In this document: positions 22,283-30,079 of the stretch, piece after piece | Layout: each line of letters starts with the position of its first letter | Numbering within the stretch: the first letter of the stretch is position 1 | Origin: Amycolatopsis japonica | Lineage (GTDB): Bacteria > Actinomycetota > Actinomycetes > Mycobacteriales > Pseudonocardiaceae | DNA: 64,000 bases | Reading direction: 5' to 3' | NCBI RefSeq assembly: GCF_000732925.1 | Contig: NZ_CP008953.1 | Coordinates: 310,001-374,000, forward strand | Notes under the pieces: model-generated | Database searches by the model: none | Told to the model about the DNA's origin: nothing | The model's input: only the letters and a program-made list of their open reading frames with translations | Translations under genes and position numbers: made by a program

Positions 22283-24883
22283 GTGCGTGTGCCCGCGCAG
22301 CCTTCCGTCGTCGACGCCGTAGTCGAATCGGCGGCCGATCTGCACCGCCGGGCCAGGGTCGCGGCTTCCGACCACGGGCCCGGCGCGGCGATCAGGTTGC
22401 TGCAGAGCGGGTTGTCCCGTCTCGGGCGGGTCGACACGGACAGTCCCGAACGGCTGGAGATCCGGGTCCGGATCCTGGTCAGTCTCGCGGCGGCGGAAGC
22501 GGAGATCACGTCCCAAGAGGACGGTTTCGTCCGGCTGGACGAGGCGGAGCGGACACGGCTTCGGCTGCCGAGCGGTGAAGCCCGGCGGGAACTGGGTTTC
22601 ATCGTCGTATTGCAGCGCGCGCTGGTGATGATGCGCGTGGGGCGGCTCGACGAATCGCTCGCGCTCTACAACGCGGTGATCCCCCAGCTCGTCGCCGAGG
22701 CGGACAGACACAGTCTCCTGGTTACCAAGACCTTGATGAACCGGGCCTGGCTTCAGCTGCAGAAGACCAACCCCGTCGACGCGCACCGGGACCTCGCCGA
22801 CGCGCTCGATCTCGCCGTCGAACACGGGCACCGGATGCTGGAAGGGAAGATCCGGCACAACCTGGGAGATCATGCCCAGTTGCTCGGTGACATCCCCGAG
22901 GCGCTCCGGCACTACGAGCAGGCCGCCTCGATCTTCGTCACCGACGGGCCCGGTTCGCTGCCGCTGGTCCGGCTCGATCAGGCGAAGGCCCTGCTCACCG
23001 CCGGGCTGGCCGAGGAGGCGGCGCGGCATCTCGACGAGGCGATCCCCGAACTTCGCGGCAACGGCGCGCATCATCTCGTCGCCGAAGCCGAGGTCGCGCG
23101 GGCCGGAGCGGCCATCCTGGAGGGCGACCACGTTCTCGCGAAGAAGCTCGCGACTTCCGCGCGACGGAGTTTCCTGCGGCGTGGCAACGGCCGGTGGGCG
23201 GAGATCGCCGAACTGACCAGGCTCCGCGCGGACGCGGTGAAGGTCTTGGCTGACCGGGAGAAGAAGCCGCCCGCGAAACTGCCGGAGCGGCTGGCCGAAC
23301 TCGCCATCCGGTTGGCGGGGCTGGGTCTGCGCGACGAAGCGGGCGCGGCGCGGATGTTCGCGGTGCGGCTGCTGATCCGTCGCGGGGAGACGGCCGCCGC
23401 CCAGGCGCTGCTGGCGCAGGTGCCGAAACCGCGGCAGACCACGCCGATCGACCACCGGATGCAGCTGCGGTTGTGCCGGGCCGAACTCGCGGTGGCGTCC
23501 CATCGGCCGCGTTCGGCGCTCGCGCAGGCGCGGGCCGGGCTGGCGGAACTCGGGCAGATCCGCGACCGCATGGGCGGGCTCGACCTCGTCTGCGGGACGG
23601 CGGCGCACGGCGAAGAGCTGGGCAAACTCGCGCTGACGCTGGTGCTCAAGAAGGCGAGGCGCAGCGGCGCCGGCGCGAAGAGCCTGTTCGCGTGGCTGGA
23701 ACGCACGCGCGCGCAGGTGTACCGCTACGAGCCGCTCCCGGTCATCGAGGATCCCGCGCTCGCCCGGCATATCAACGAAATGCGCCACGTGCAGGGGACG
23801 ATCCAGGCGCGGCGGCTGTCCGGTGAACCGGTCGGACAGCTCGAGGAGCGCTACGACCGTTTGCAGCGGGAGGCGACGCGGCTCGGCTGGTACACCAGCC
23901 AGTGGGGTCGTCCGCGGCCCGTCTCGGCACCCGAAGAGGTGGTCGAGCGGCTCGGCGATCGCGTGCTGGTCAGCCTGATGGGGTATCGAGACACCTTGTA
24001 CGCGGTGGTCGTCGACCGCGGCCGGTTCCGGCTCCTGAAGCTGGGGCCGTTGGGGGAGATCGTCGAGACCGCGCGGCAGTTGCACGCGGACCTCGACGCG
24101 CTGGCGCCGGACAACCTGCCCGCGCCGCTGGTCGAGGTCGTCACCGGTTCCGCGCGGCGCCGGGCGGACAAACTGGACCGGCTGATCTCCGCGTCGCTGG
24201 CGAAGACGCTGGAGAACCGTGAGCTGATCATCGTGCCGATCGGTTCGCTGTACGCGTTGCCTTGGGGCGCTTTGCCTTCACTGCACGGACATCCGGTGTC
24301 GATCGCGCCGTCGGCGACCGCCTGGGTGACCGCGTCCGGTCGGCGGAACTCCGGCCCGGTGCTGCTCGCCGGTGGGCCGGGGGTGCCGGGTTCGGTCGGT
24401 GAGGTGCGGAACCTGCGGGCCGTGTATCCGCACGCCCGGCTGGTCGACGGGAAGGACGCGACCAGCGACACCGTCCTGTCCGCTTTGGACGGTTCCGGCA
24501 TGGCGCACCTGGTCGCGCACGGCGCGCACGAACCGGCGAACGCGTTGTTCTCGCGGCTGGAACTGGTCGACGGCCCGTTGTACGCGCACGAAACCGCCCG
24601 GCTCGCGAAGCCGCCGGAGCGGGTGGTGCTGGCCGCGTGCGAACTCGCGATGAGTCACATCCGGCCCGGCGAGGAGGCGCTCGGTTTCGCCGGAACGTTG
24701 CTCGCCAGCGGTTCGCGGACGGTCATCGGCGCGATCGCGCGGGTCGGCGACAAGGCGGCCGCGGCCGCGATGGCCGATCTGCACCGGCGGCTGGCGCTGG
24801 GGACCGCGCCCGCTCTGGCGCTCGCGGAAGCGACGGCGGCCGATCCGCTGCGGCGCCCTTTCCTGTGCCTGGGCGCGGGCTGA
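22283..24883 (+). CDS. TPR-CHAT domain cysteine protease
   Basis: About 866 residues. Residues ~1-520 are helical TPR-like repeats (MRVGRLDESLALYNAVIPQL, LGDIPEALRHYEQAASIFV, TAGLAEEAARHLDEAIPELR). The C-terminal ~300 form a CHAT domain, a caspase/separase-like fold. The His of MAHLVAHGAH is residue ~746 and the Cys of RVVLAACELAMS residue ~786, so the catalytic dyad is intact; LGFAGTLLASGSRTVIGAI follows as usual. TPR-CHAT proteases are activated by a bound partner and cleave a specific substrate, as Csx29 does in type III-E CRISPR. GTG at 22283 is the best start; no strong ribosome site is seen. Confidence 0.88.
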   Translation: MRVPAQPSVVDAVVESAADLHRRARVAASDHGPGAAIRLLQSGLSRLGRVDTDSPERLEIRVRILVSLAAAEAEITSQEDGFVRLDEAERTRLRLPSGEARRELGFIVVLQRALVMMRVGRLDESLALYNAVIPQLVAEADRHSLLVTKTLMNRAWLQLQKTNPVDAHRDLADALDLAVEHGHRMLEGKIRHNLGDHAQLLGDIPEALRHYEQAASIFVTDGPGSLPLVRLDQAKALLTAGLAEEAARHLDEAIPELRGNGAHHLVAEAEVARAGAAILEGDHVLAKKLATSARRSFLRRGNGRWAEIAELTRLRADAVKVLADREKKPPAKLPERLAELAIRLAGLGLRDEAGAARMFAVRLLIRRGETAAAQALLAQVPKPRQTTPIDHRMQLRLCRAELAVASHRPRSALAQARAGLAELGQIRDRMGGLDLVCGTAAHGEELGKLALTLVLKKARRSGAGAKSLFAWLERTRAQVYRYEPLPVIEDPALARHINEMRHVQGTIQARRLSGEPVGQLEERYDRLQREATRLGWYTSQWGRPRPVSAPEEVVERLGDRVLVSLMGYRDTLYAVVVDRGRFRLLKLGPLGEIVETARQLHADLDALAPDNLPAPLVEVVTGSARRRADKLDRLISASLAKTLENRELIIVPIGSLYALPWGALPSLHGHPVSIAPSATAWVTASGRRNSGPVLLAGGPGVPGSVGEVRNLRAVYPHARLVDGKDATSDTVLSALDGSGMAHLVAHGAHEPANALFSRLELVDGPLYAHETARLAKPPERVVLAACELAMSHIRPGEEALGFAGTLLASGSRTVIGAIARVGDKAAAAAMADLHRRLALGTAPALALAEATAADPLRRPFLCLGAG

Positions 24884-24896
24884 AGTTCTCTCGCTT

Positions 24897-24986
24897 ATGG
24901 GGCGAAAGCGTCCTTCACCGCGTCTCATGCGGCGAAAGCTCCCTTCGCCGCGTCCAATGTGGCTATGGCGTCCTTCGCCTACCCAC
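24897..24986. repeat. Three tandem copies of a 30-bp repeat
   Basis: Units begin at 24897, 24927 and 24957, each with ATG then GGCGAAAGC or a variant and CCTTCGCC. The first two are about 85% alike and the third is degenerate. They lie in the gap after the CHAT gene. The period is 30, so they could be part of a coding remnant or a protein/RNA binding array. Confidence 0.65.
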
Positions 24987-24988
24987 AG

Positions 24989-25024
24989 GAGTTGTCCACA
25001 ACCATCGTCGTCTGTGGACAACTC
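24989..25024. repeat. Inverted pair of DnaA-box-like sequences
   Basis: GAGTTGTCCACA (24989-25000) and TGTGGACAACTC (25013-25024) are perfect inverted arms with a 12-base loop. Each contains TTGTCCACA, the actinobacterial DnaA-box consensus. Two boxes alone do not make an origin; the site may titrate DnaA or simply be a repeated hairpin between convergent genes. Confidence 0.6.
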
Positions 25025-25104
25025 CGCCGAGCGCCCGTTCCCGTCGCCCTCCGCCGGTAGACTGGACTCGGGGTCGCCCCCCTTGGGAAGGGCGGGGGGT
25101 GGGG

Positions 25105-25545
25105 TCAGGGGCGTTCGGCGTGTTTCACCAGGCGGGTGGCCAGGATCGAGATCACGGCGCGCAGGGCCGTGCGGATGCCGGCGCCGGTGCCGGGCAGCGG
25201 TTCGGTGAACCGGCCGGTCCACCGGAGATCCGTTCCGCCGGAAGCGTTCGGCGTGAACGAGACTTCGGCGCGATAGTCCTTCAGCAGCGCGAGACCCGCG
25301 AAGCCGTAGACGTGCTTTCGGTCCTGTTCGTACTCCAGCGTCTCTTCGTGGAGATACACCGGCCACAGGCCGACGGCTCGCACGGCGCCGACGCCGTCCG
25401 CGCCCGGTTCCCGCGCCCAGCGCGAGTGGAACACCACCGGCTTCGCCCATTCCGACCACCGGGAACCGTCGGCCTCCAGCGCGAACAGCGAAGCGGGCGA
25501 GGCGCTGCTCGTCCGGTTGACCTCGAAGGAGTACGTCTTGCCCAT
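25105..25545 (-). CDS. SRPBCC (START/Bet v1-like) family protein
   Basis: 146 residues with the polyketide-cyclase/SRPBCC pattern: SFEVNRTSSASPASLFALEA at the start, WSEWAKPV in the second strand, LKDYRAEVSFTPNASGGTDL and a long C-terminal amphipathic helix. Such single-domain proteins bind hydrophobic ligands or act in lipid or polyketide metabolism. ATG at 25545. Convergent with the CHAT gene and divergent from the FUSC transporter by 49 bases. Function not specified. Confidence 0.82.
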   Translation of the reverse strand: MGKTYSFEVNRTSSASPASLFALEADGSRWSEWAKPVVFHSRWAREPGADGVGAVRAVGLWPVYLHEETLEYEQDRKHVYGFAGLALLKDYRAEVSFTPNASGGTDLRWTGRFTEPLPGTGAGIRTALRAVISILATRLVKHAERP

Positions 25546-25594
25546 GTGGCGACGATAACCGCTCCGAACGCCACGGATAAGTAAAGATAGGGGC

Positions 25595-27559
25595 GTGAGC
25601 ACGCCGCGCCGCGAGATCGCCGCACCACATTGGCTGGTGCAGCTGCTCCGCAGCACACCCGTTCCCATTCCGTGGAACATGGTCGCCCGCGCCGTCCTCG
25701 CCCTCGCCGTCCCACTCGCCGTCGGCTACGCATTGGGCGACATCGGAGTTGGCGCGCTCGTCTCCACCGGCGCCCTGCCGACCGTCCTTTCCGAATCCGC
25801 CGGCCCGTACCGCTACCGCGCCCGGCGGCTCGGCGGAGCCACCGCGGCGGCGGGTCTCGGCTACTTCGCCGGACTGATCACCGGCGGCATCCCCGCCGCG
25901 TCCATCCCGGTCGTCGTCGGGGTCGCGGCGATCTCCGCGCTGATCAGCGCGGCGGGCAGCAACGCGTCGGTCGCCGGACTGCAGATGTTCGTCTTCTGCG
26001 TGCTCGGCACCGGCCAGCACGTCACCGGCCTGCGCGTCGAAGTCCTCCTCGGCTACTTCTGCGTCGGCGCCGCCTGGAGCCTGCTGATCGCGCTCGCCAC
26101 CTGGACCTTCCGTGCCACCAGCCCCGAACGCGGCGCCGTCGCGCACGTCTACGTGGAACTCGCCGCGATGCTCTCCGCGACCGACGAGGCCACCTCCCGC
26201 GTCGCGCGGCACCAGCTCACGACCGCGATGAACACCGCGTACGACCGGCTGCTCACCGCCCGCTCCTGGCTGTCCGGCCGCGACGCCACCTACCGCCAGC
26301 TGCTCAACCTGCTCTCGGCCAGCACCCCCGCCGTCGAGGCGTCGGTCGCGATGGTCAACGCCGGCCGCCACGCCCCGGACGACGTGATCGACCACTTCAT
26401 CGCGACCTCGGCCGCCGTCCTCGCGAACCAGGAACTCCCGGAGCCGCCCGAAGCGCCCGAAGACGCCGACCCGGTCCTCGCCGCCCTCTACGCCGGGCTC
26501 ACCCGGATAGGCAAGGGCGACAACCGGAAGCGGCGCGAGGTCCAGCCGTGGCACAAACGCCTTCGCGGCTGGGCGGGTTCGCTCGTTTCCGGCCCGCTCA
26601 CCTGGTTCGCCGCGCTCCGCCTCACGTTGTGCGTCGCGATCGCCGAAGTCGTCGCGCTGCTCGTCCCGTTCGAACGGTCCTACTGGATCACGCTCACCGT
26701 CGGCATCGTCCTCAAACCGGACTTCGGCTCGGTCTTCGGCCGCGCCGTGCTGCGCGGCATCGGCACGGTGATCGGCGTGGGCATCGGCGCGGCCGTACTC
26801 GCCGCGGGCGGCGAAGGCTGGCTGCTGGTCCTGCTGATCGCCGTCTTCGCGGGCGGCGTCGCGGTCGGCAAGGTCCGCAACTACGGCATCCTCAGCGCCT
26901 TCGTGACGCCGCTGATCATCCTGCAGATGGACCTCGCCAGCACCGGAAGCTGGAACATCGTGCTCGCGAGGCTCGTCGACACCGTGCTCGGCTGCGCGAT
27001 CGTCCTGATCTTCGGCTACCTGCTCTGGCCGGGAAGCCGACGGCCGCAGGTCGGCGGACGGCTCGCCGACAGCCTCGACAGCCTGGTGAAGTACGTCGAC
27101 AAAGGACTCGTGCTCGCGCCGTCCGGCGAGGCCCGCCTGGAACGCTCACGTGCCCGCCGCCGCGCCTACCGCGCACTGGCCGACCTGCGGACCGCGTTCC
27201 AGCAGGTCGTCGTCGAACCCTCCGCCGCCGGACGGCAGGCCGTCGCCTGGTGGCCGGTGATCGCCGGTCTCGAACGCGTCGCCGACGCCGTCACCGAGGT
27301 CGGCGTCACCCTCGGACGCGGCGCCCCCGCCCCCGACGAAGCCGACGTCGCGCTCCTGACGGCGGCCCTCGCCGAACTCGCGGCCGCCGTCCGCGAGGAA
27401 CGGGATCCGGCGGAGATGCCGATGCCCGACAACGAACGGCTGTCCGGCGTCGTCGACCAGATCGGCGCGGCCTTCGACGCCGTGCGCGGTCCCGACCTCG
27501 TCGAACGCGCGCCGTTGCGGCTGGTCCGGCGCTTCCTGCCGTATCACCGCCGCGCCTGA
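25595..27559 (+). CDS. FUSC-family membrane protein (aromatic acid exporter-like)
   Basis: 654 residues arranged as two membrane bundles, each of about six helices (residues ~25-180 and ~330-490), separated and followed by cytoplasmic helical domains. LRLTLCVAIAEVVALLVPFE with YWITLTVGIVLKPDFGSVFG is the diagnostic FUSC/AaeB motif of the second half. Family members export hydroxybenzoate-like acids or other compounds. GTG start at 25595, divergent from the SRPBCC gene. Substrate unknown. Confidence 0.88.
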   Translation: MSTPRREIAAPHWLVQLLRSTPVPIPWNMVARAVLALAVPLAVGYALGDIGVGALVSTGALPTVLSESAGPYRYRARRLGGATAAAGLGYFAGLITGGIPAASIPVVVGVAAISALISAAGSNASVAGLQMFVFCVLGTGQHVTGLRVEVLLGYFCVGAAWSLLIALATWTFRATSPERGAVAHVYVELAAMLSATDEATSRVARHQLTTAMNTAYDRLLTARSWLSGRDATYRQLLNLLSASTPAVEASVAMVNAGRHAPDDVIDHFIATSAAVLANQELPEPPEAPEDADPVLAALYAGLTRIGKGDNRKRREVQPWHKRLRGWAGSLVSGPLTWFAALRLTLCVAIAEVVALLVPFERSYWITLTVGIVLKPDFGSVFGRAVLRGIGTVIGVGIGAAVLAAGGEGWLLVLLIAVFAGGVAVGKVRNYGILSAFVTPLIILQMDLASTGSWNIVLARLVDTVLGCAIVLIFGYLLWPGSRRPQVGGRLADSLDSLVKYVDKGLVLAPSGEARLERSRARRRAYRALADLRTAFQQVVVEPSAAGRQAVAWWPVIAGLERVADAVTEVGVTLGRGAPAPDEADVALLTAALAELAAAVREERDPAEMPMPDNERLSGVVDQIGAAFDAVRGPDLVERAPLRLVRRFLPYHRRA

Positions 27560-27598
27560 GGCATCCTGGTCCGGACGGACCGACTTCCTGGGGGCTCG

Positions 27599-28168
27599 AT
27601 GAAGGACTGGATACCGCTGATCCAAAGCCTGATCTGGCCGGTGCTCATCGTGGGCTTGGTGATCAAGTTCCGGTCGTCGCTCCATCGGCTCGCCGACACG
27701 ATCACGAGCCGGGTGAGCCAGGGCGCTTCTTTCGAGGCCGGTGCCTCGGGGGTCAGGCTCGGACCGGCCTCGCCGCAGACCCCCTCCGGCCCCGAACCGG
27801 AACCCGGCGCGCAACCGGTGCTGAACGCGGCGTCCGCGTCGGCCGAACCACGGCCGGACACGACCAGTGTCAACACGATCCACCTCGCCCACACGGCACG
27901 ACGTGAGAAGCAACTGGACCGGGGCAACTACCAGTACCACGGCATCCACGCCTTCCTCGTGGGAGACGACGACCGCGATCTCGACCGCGTCACCAAGGTC
28001 GTCTACCACCTCCACCCGACCTTCTACGAGCCGAACCGGATCGTCACGGACCGGAAGACGGACTTCGCGTTGAGGACCGCGGGCTGGGGGATGTTCAACC
28101 TCACGGCCGACGTCCACCTCGAAGGCCGGGCGACGCCGCTGCGGCTCGAGCGGTACATCAACTTCTGA
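27599..28168 (+). CDS. Membrane-anchored prokaryotic YEATS (pYEATS) domain protein
   Basis: 189 residues. One membrane helix (WIPLIQSLIWPVLIVGLVIK, residues ~3-23) is followed by a ~75-residue proline-rich linker. The C-terminal beta domain reads VTKVVYHLHPTFYEP, FALRTAGWGMFNLTADV and LEGRATPLRLERYI. The YHLHPTF and GWGxF motifs are characteristic of prokaryotic YEATS domains, which have been linked computationally to signalling and conflict systems. ATG with GGGGG upstream. It starts 39 bases after FUSC, possibly one transcript. Ligand and partner unknown. Confidence 0.78.
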   Translation: MKDWIPLIQSLIWPVLIVGLVIKFRSSLHRLADTITSRVSQGASFEAGASGVRLGPASPQTPSGPEPEPGAQPVLNAASASAEPRPDTTSVNTIHLAHTARREKQLDRGNYQYHGIHAFLVGDDDRDLDRVTKVVYHLHPTFYEPNRIVTDRKTDFALRTAGWGMFNLTADVHLEGRATPLRLERYINF

Positions 28169-28202
28169 CCACCCACCCGGACGGGGGATGGGTGAGCATC
28201 AT

Positions 28203-28220
28203 CTCGAACTAATGTTCGAG
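28203..28220. promoter_or_regulatory. SOS box (LexA operator) with leaderless promoter
   Basis: CTCGAACTAATGTTCGAG is a perfect 18-bp palindrome containing the actinobacterial LexA box TCGAAC-N4-GTTCGA. CATAAT (28229-28234) follows and lies six bases before the ATG at 28241, the spacing of a leaderless -10. A bound LexA would cover the -35 region. Confidence 0.85.
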
Positions 28221-28240
28221 TTTTCACGCATAATCGACGC

Positions 28241-28579
28241 ATGCTCGACACTGGTGACACGCTGCCGCCGGGGCCGCGTCACCTGCACATGGTCCGGCCC
28301 AACCAGCCCGTTTGGGTCGATCTCACGCTGGTGTACCCCGTCGGCGCGGTGAAGACCCGCCTGCCCGACGGCCTGGACCTGACCGCCACCGTCCCCGGGC
28401 TGCTGGGGATGTGGCGGGCGACGACGACGGGGCACTGGGTCGGCTGGGTCACCTTCCAGCTCGGCCCGGTGGGCCGGGGCGGCACGACGCATTCGCAGTG
28501 GGTGCTGGCCGAGGCGCTGCGGCCACGCGAGCACCGGAACACGTGGTCGGGCAGCTTCCCCTCCGAGCGGAGGCGATGA
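28241..28579 (+). CDS. Predicted SOS-regulated protein of unknown function
   Basis: 112 residues with no recognised domain. The sequence is mixed (MVRPNQPVWVDLTLVYPVG, TVPGLLGMWRATTTGHWVGW, VTFQLGPVGRGGTTHSQWVL) with a basic tail, no signal peptide and no cysteine. It looks like a small beta-rich cytoplasmic protein. The ATG follows a -10 element by six bases and the perfect SOS box by 20, so DNA damage should induce it. No repair gene is adjacent. Codon use resembles the neighbouring genes, supporting a real gene. Confidence 0.68.
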   Translation: MLDTGDTLPPGPRHLHMVRPNQPVWVDLTLVYPVGAVKTRLPDGLDLTATVPGLLGMWRATTTGHWVGWVTFQLGPVGRGGTTHSQWVLAEALRPREHRNTWSGSFPSERRR

Positions 28580-28781
28580 TCGTCCCGGCTCGTGGACGGT
28601 ATTGACCGCATGCCAGAACGCGCCCACGATGGCCACGTGTCCGCCATCCTGGAGTCCTCGCCGATCCGTTCGGTGGGTGAAGGTGCCGTCGCGCTCTTCC
28701 TGCGCCGTGGACGTTTGGGCTCTCCGCCCGCGTAGCTCCTCATCTCGCCAAGTCGTCCGACGGTGAATCCAGGGAGCCTCC

Positions 28782-29714
28782 ATGTCCATCGAACTGCCCG
28801 ACCGTGTCCGTCTCCGCCCCGCGACCGTCCCCGACGGCGGGATCCTCGAAGGGCCGCGTCTGCTGCGGCGTTTGCCGGAAGGCGTCGAGGAGCGCCCGTA
28901 CGAGCTTTTCTCGCTACGCCCGTTGGGAAGGGTGATCGGCGCCGAGATCGGCGGCGTCGACCTCGCCCGTCCGCTGACACCCGAGCTCCACGCCGAGCTG
29001 AACCGCGCGCTGCTGGAGTGGAAGGTGCTGTTCTTCCGCGATCAGGACATCACTTCGGCGCATCAGCGCGCGTTCGCAGCCAACTGGGGCGAACTGGAGA
29101 CGAACCCGTTCATCCCCCAGGGCGAGACCGAGGACACCACGCGGTTCGCCCGGTCCGCGAGCATGCCCGCGTTCGAGAACATCTGGCACGTGGACGTCAC
29201 GTTCCGGCCCGCGCCGGCGCTCGGTTCGGTCCTGCGGCTGATCGAGGTCCCGCCGGTGGGCGGCGACACGATGTGGGCCGACATGGCCGCCGCCTACGAC
29301 AACCTGCCCGAAGACGTCCGCGAACGCGTCGACGGGTTGACCGCGGTGCACGACTTCATCCCCGGCTTCGACCGCTTCTCCGACCCGGAACTCCTGCTGC
29401 GCCACCAAGACGCGTTCCCGCCGGTCGAGCATCCGGTCGTCCGCACGCATCCGGAGACCGGACGCCGCACCCTCTTCGTGAACCAGGCCTTCACGACGCA
29501 CATCGTCGGCATCGACCGCGACGAGAGCGACAGGATCCTGCGGTACCTGTTCAGCCGGGCGCACATCCCGGAGTTCCAGGTGCGCTTCGCCTGGCGGCCG
29601 GGTTCGGTGGCCTTCTGGGACAACCGCGCCACGCAGCATTACGCCGTCAACGACTACCACCCGTACGCGCGGGTGGCCGAACGCGTCGCCATCGCGGGCG
29701 ACCGGCCGTTCTGA
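28782..29714 (+). CDS. TauD/TfdA-family Fe(II)/2-oxoglutarate dioxygenase
   Basis: 310 residues. Iron ligands are the HxD of NIWHVDVTF and the distal His of NRATQHYAVNDYHPY; the 2-oxoglutarate Arg is in RVAERVAIAGDRPF. LGRVIGAEIGGVDLARPL near residue 50 and KVLFFRDQDIT are family signatures. Members hydroxylate taurine, alkylsulphates or other small substrates, releasing sulphite or aldehyde. ATG at 28782 with GGGAG six bases upstream. No sulphur-uptake genes adjoin, so the substrate is open. Confidence 0.92.
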   Translation: MSIELPDRVRLRPATVPDGGILEGPRLLRRLPEGVEERPYELFSLRPLGRVIGAEIGGVDLARPLTPELHAELNRALLEWKVLFFRDQDITSAHQRAFAANWGELETNPFIPQGETEDTTRFARSASMPAFENIWHVDVTFRPAPALGSVLRLIEVPPVGGDTMWADMAAAYDNLPEDVRERVDGLTAVHDFIPGFDRFSDPELLLRHQDAFPPVEHPVVRTHPETGRRTLFVNQAFTTHIVGIDRDESDRILRYLFSRAHIPEFQVRFAWRPGSVAFWDNRATQHYAVNDYHPYARVAERVAIAGDRPF

Positions 29715-29775
29715 GCGTCCCCATGACGGGTGATCGTCGAGGCGTGTTCACTCGTACCTGTGTGACGATGTGGCC

Positions 29776-30003
29776 ATGGGCATCAACTTCGATGAATTGA
29801 AGAACAAGGCCACCGACGCTCTCCGCGAGCACAACGACAAGATCGAGGGCGGCCTGGACAAGGCGGCCGACTTCGCCAAGTCGAAGTTCTCCGGTCACGA
29901 CTCCCAGATCGACTCGGGTGTCGAGAAGGCGAAGGGGTTCATCAACAAGTTCGACGACACCCCCGACAACCCCCAGCCCCAGAACCCGCCGCAGGGCCAG
30001 TAA
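29776..30003 (+). CDS. Rv0909/MT0933-type antitoxin-like small protein
   Basis: 75 residues: an amphipathic, Lys/Asp-rich helix (INFDELKNKATDALREHNDK, GLDKAADFAKSKFSG, GVEKAKGFINKFDD) and a Gln/Pro tail. It matches a widespread actinobacterial family annotated as antitoxin, also related to CsbD-like stress proteins. No toxin gene is adjacent. ATG at 29776; a GTG at 29770 is the alternative. The function as an antitoxin is unproven. Confidence 0.75.
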   Translation: MGINFDELKNKATDALREHNDKIEGGLDKAADFAKSKFSGHDSQIDSGVEKAKGFINKFDDTPDNPQPQNPPQGQ

Positions 30004-30016
30004 CCCCCAACGTCCC

Positions 30017-30078
30017 GCATTTCGTCCTCTGAATGCGGTACTTGCACACGCAAGGACCGCGTTCAGAGGACGAAACGC
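30017..30078. repeat. 62-bp palindromic repeat, copy 2
   Basis: Arms 30017-30045 and 30050-30078 match in 26 of 29 positions with the loop ACAC. Length, core (GTCCTCT/AGAGGAC) and ends agree with copy 1 at 19736-19797. It fills the gap between two convergent genes, as a bidirectional terminator would. Confidence 0.78.
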
Positions 30079-30079
30079 G

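Noticed and set aside
21608..24085. 825-residue minus-strand open frame opposite the sigma/CHAT genes
   Set aside because: High-GC shadow; Arg/Gln/His-rich with no domain, while the plus strand has clear families.
24897..24986. CRISPR-like array
   Set aside because: The units are directly adjacent with no spacers, only three copies exist and no cas genes are present.
24989..25024. Replication origin
   Set aside because: Only two DnaA-like boxes, no AT-rich unwinding region and no dnaA/dnaN nearby.
24278..26554. 758-residue minus-strand open frame spanning several genes
   Set aside because: It crosses the CHAT, SRPBCC and FUSC genes, and its composition is not protein-like.
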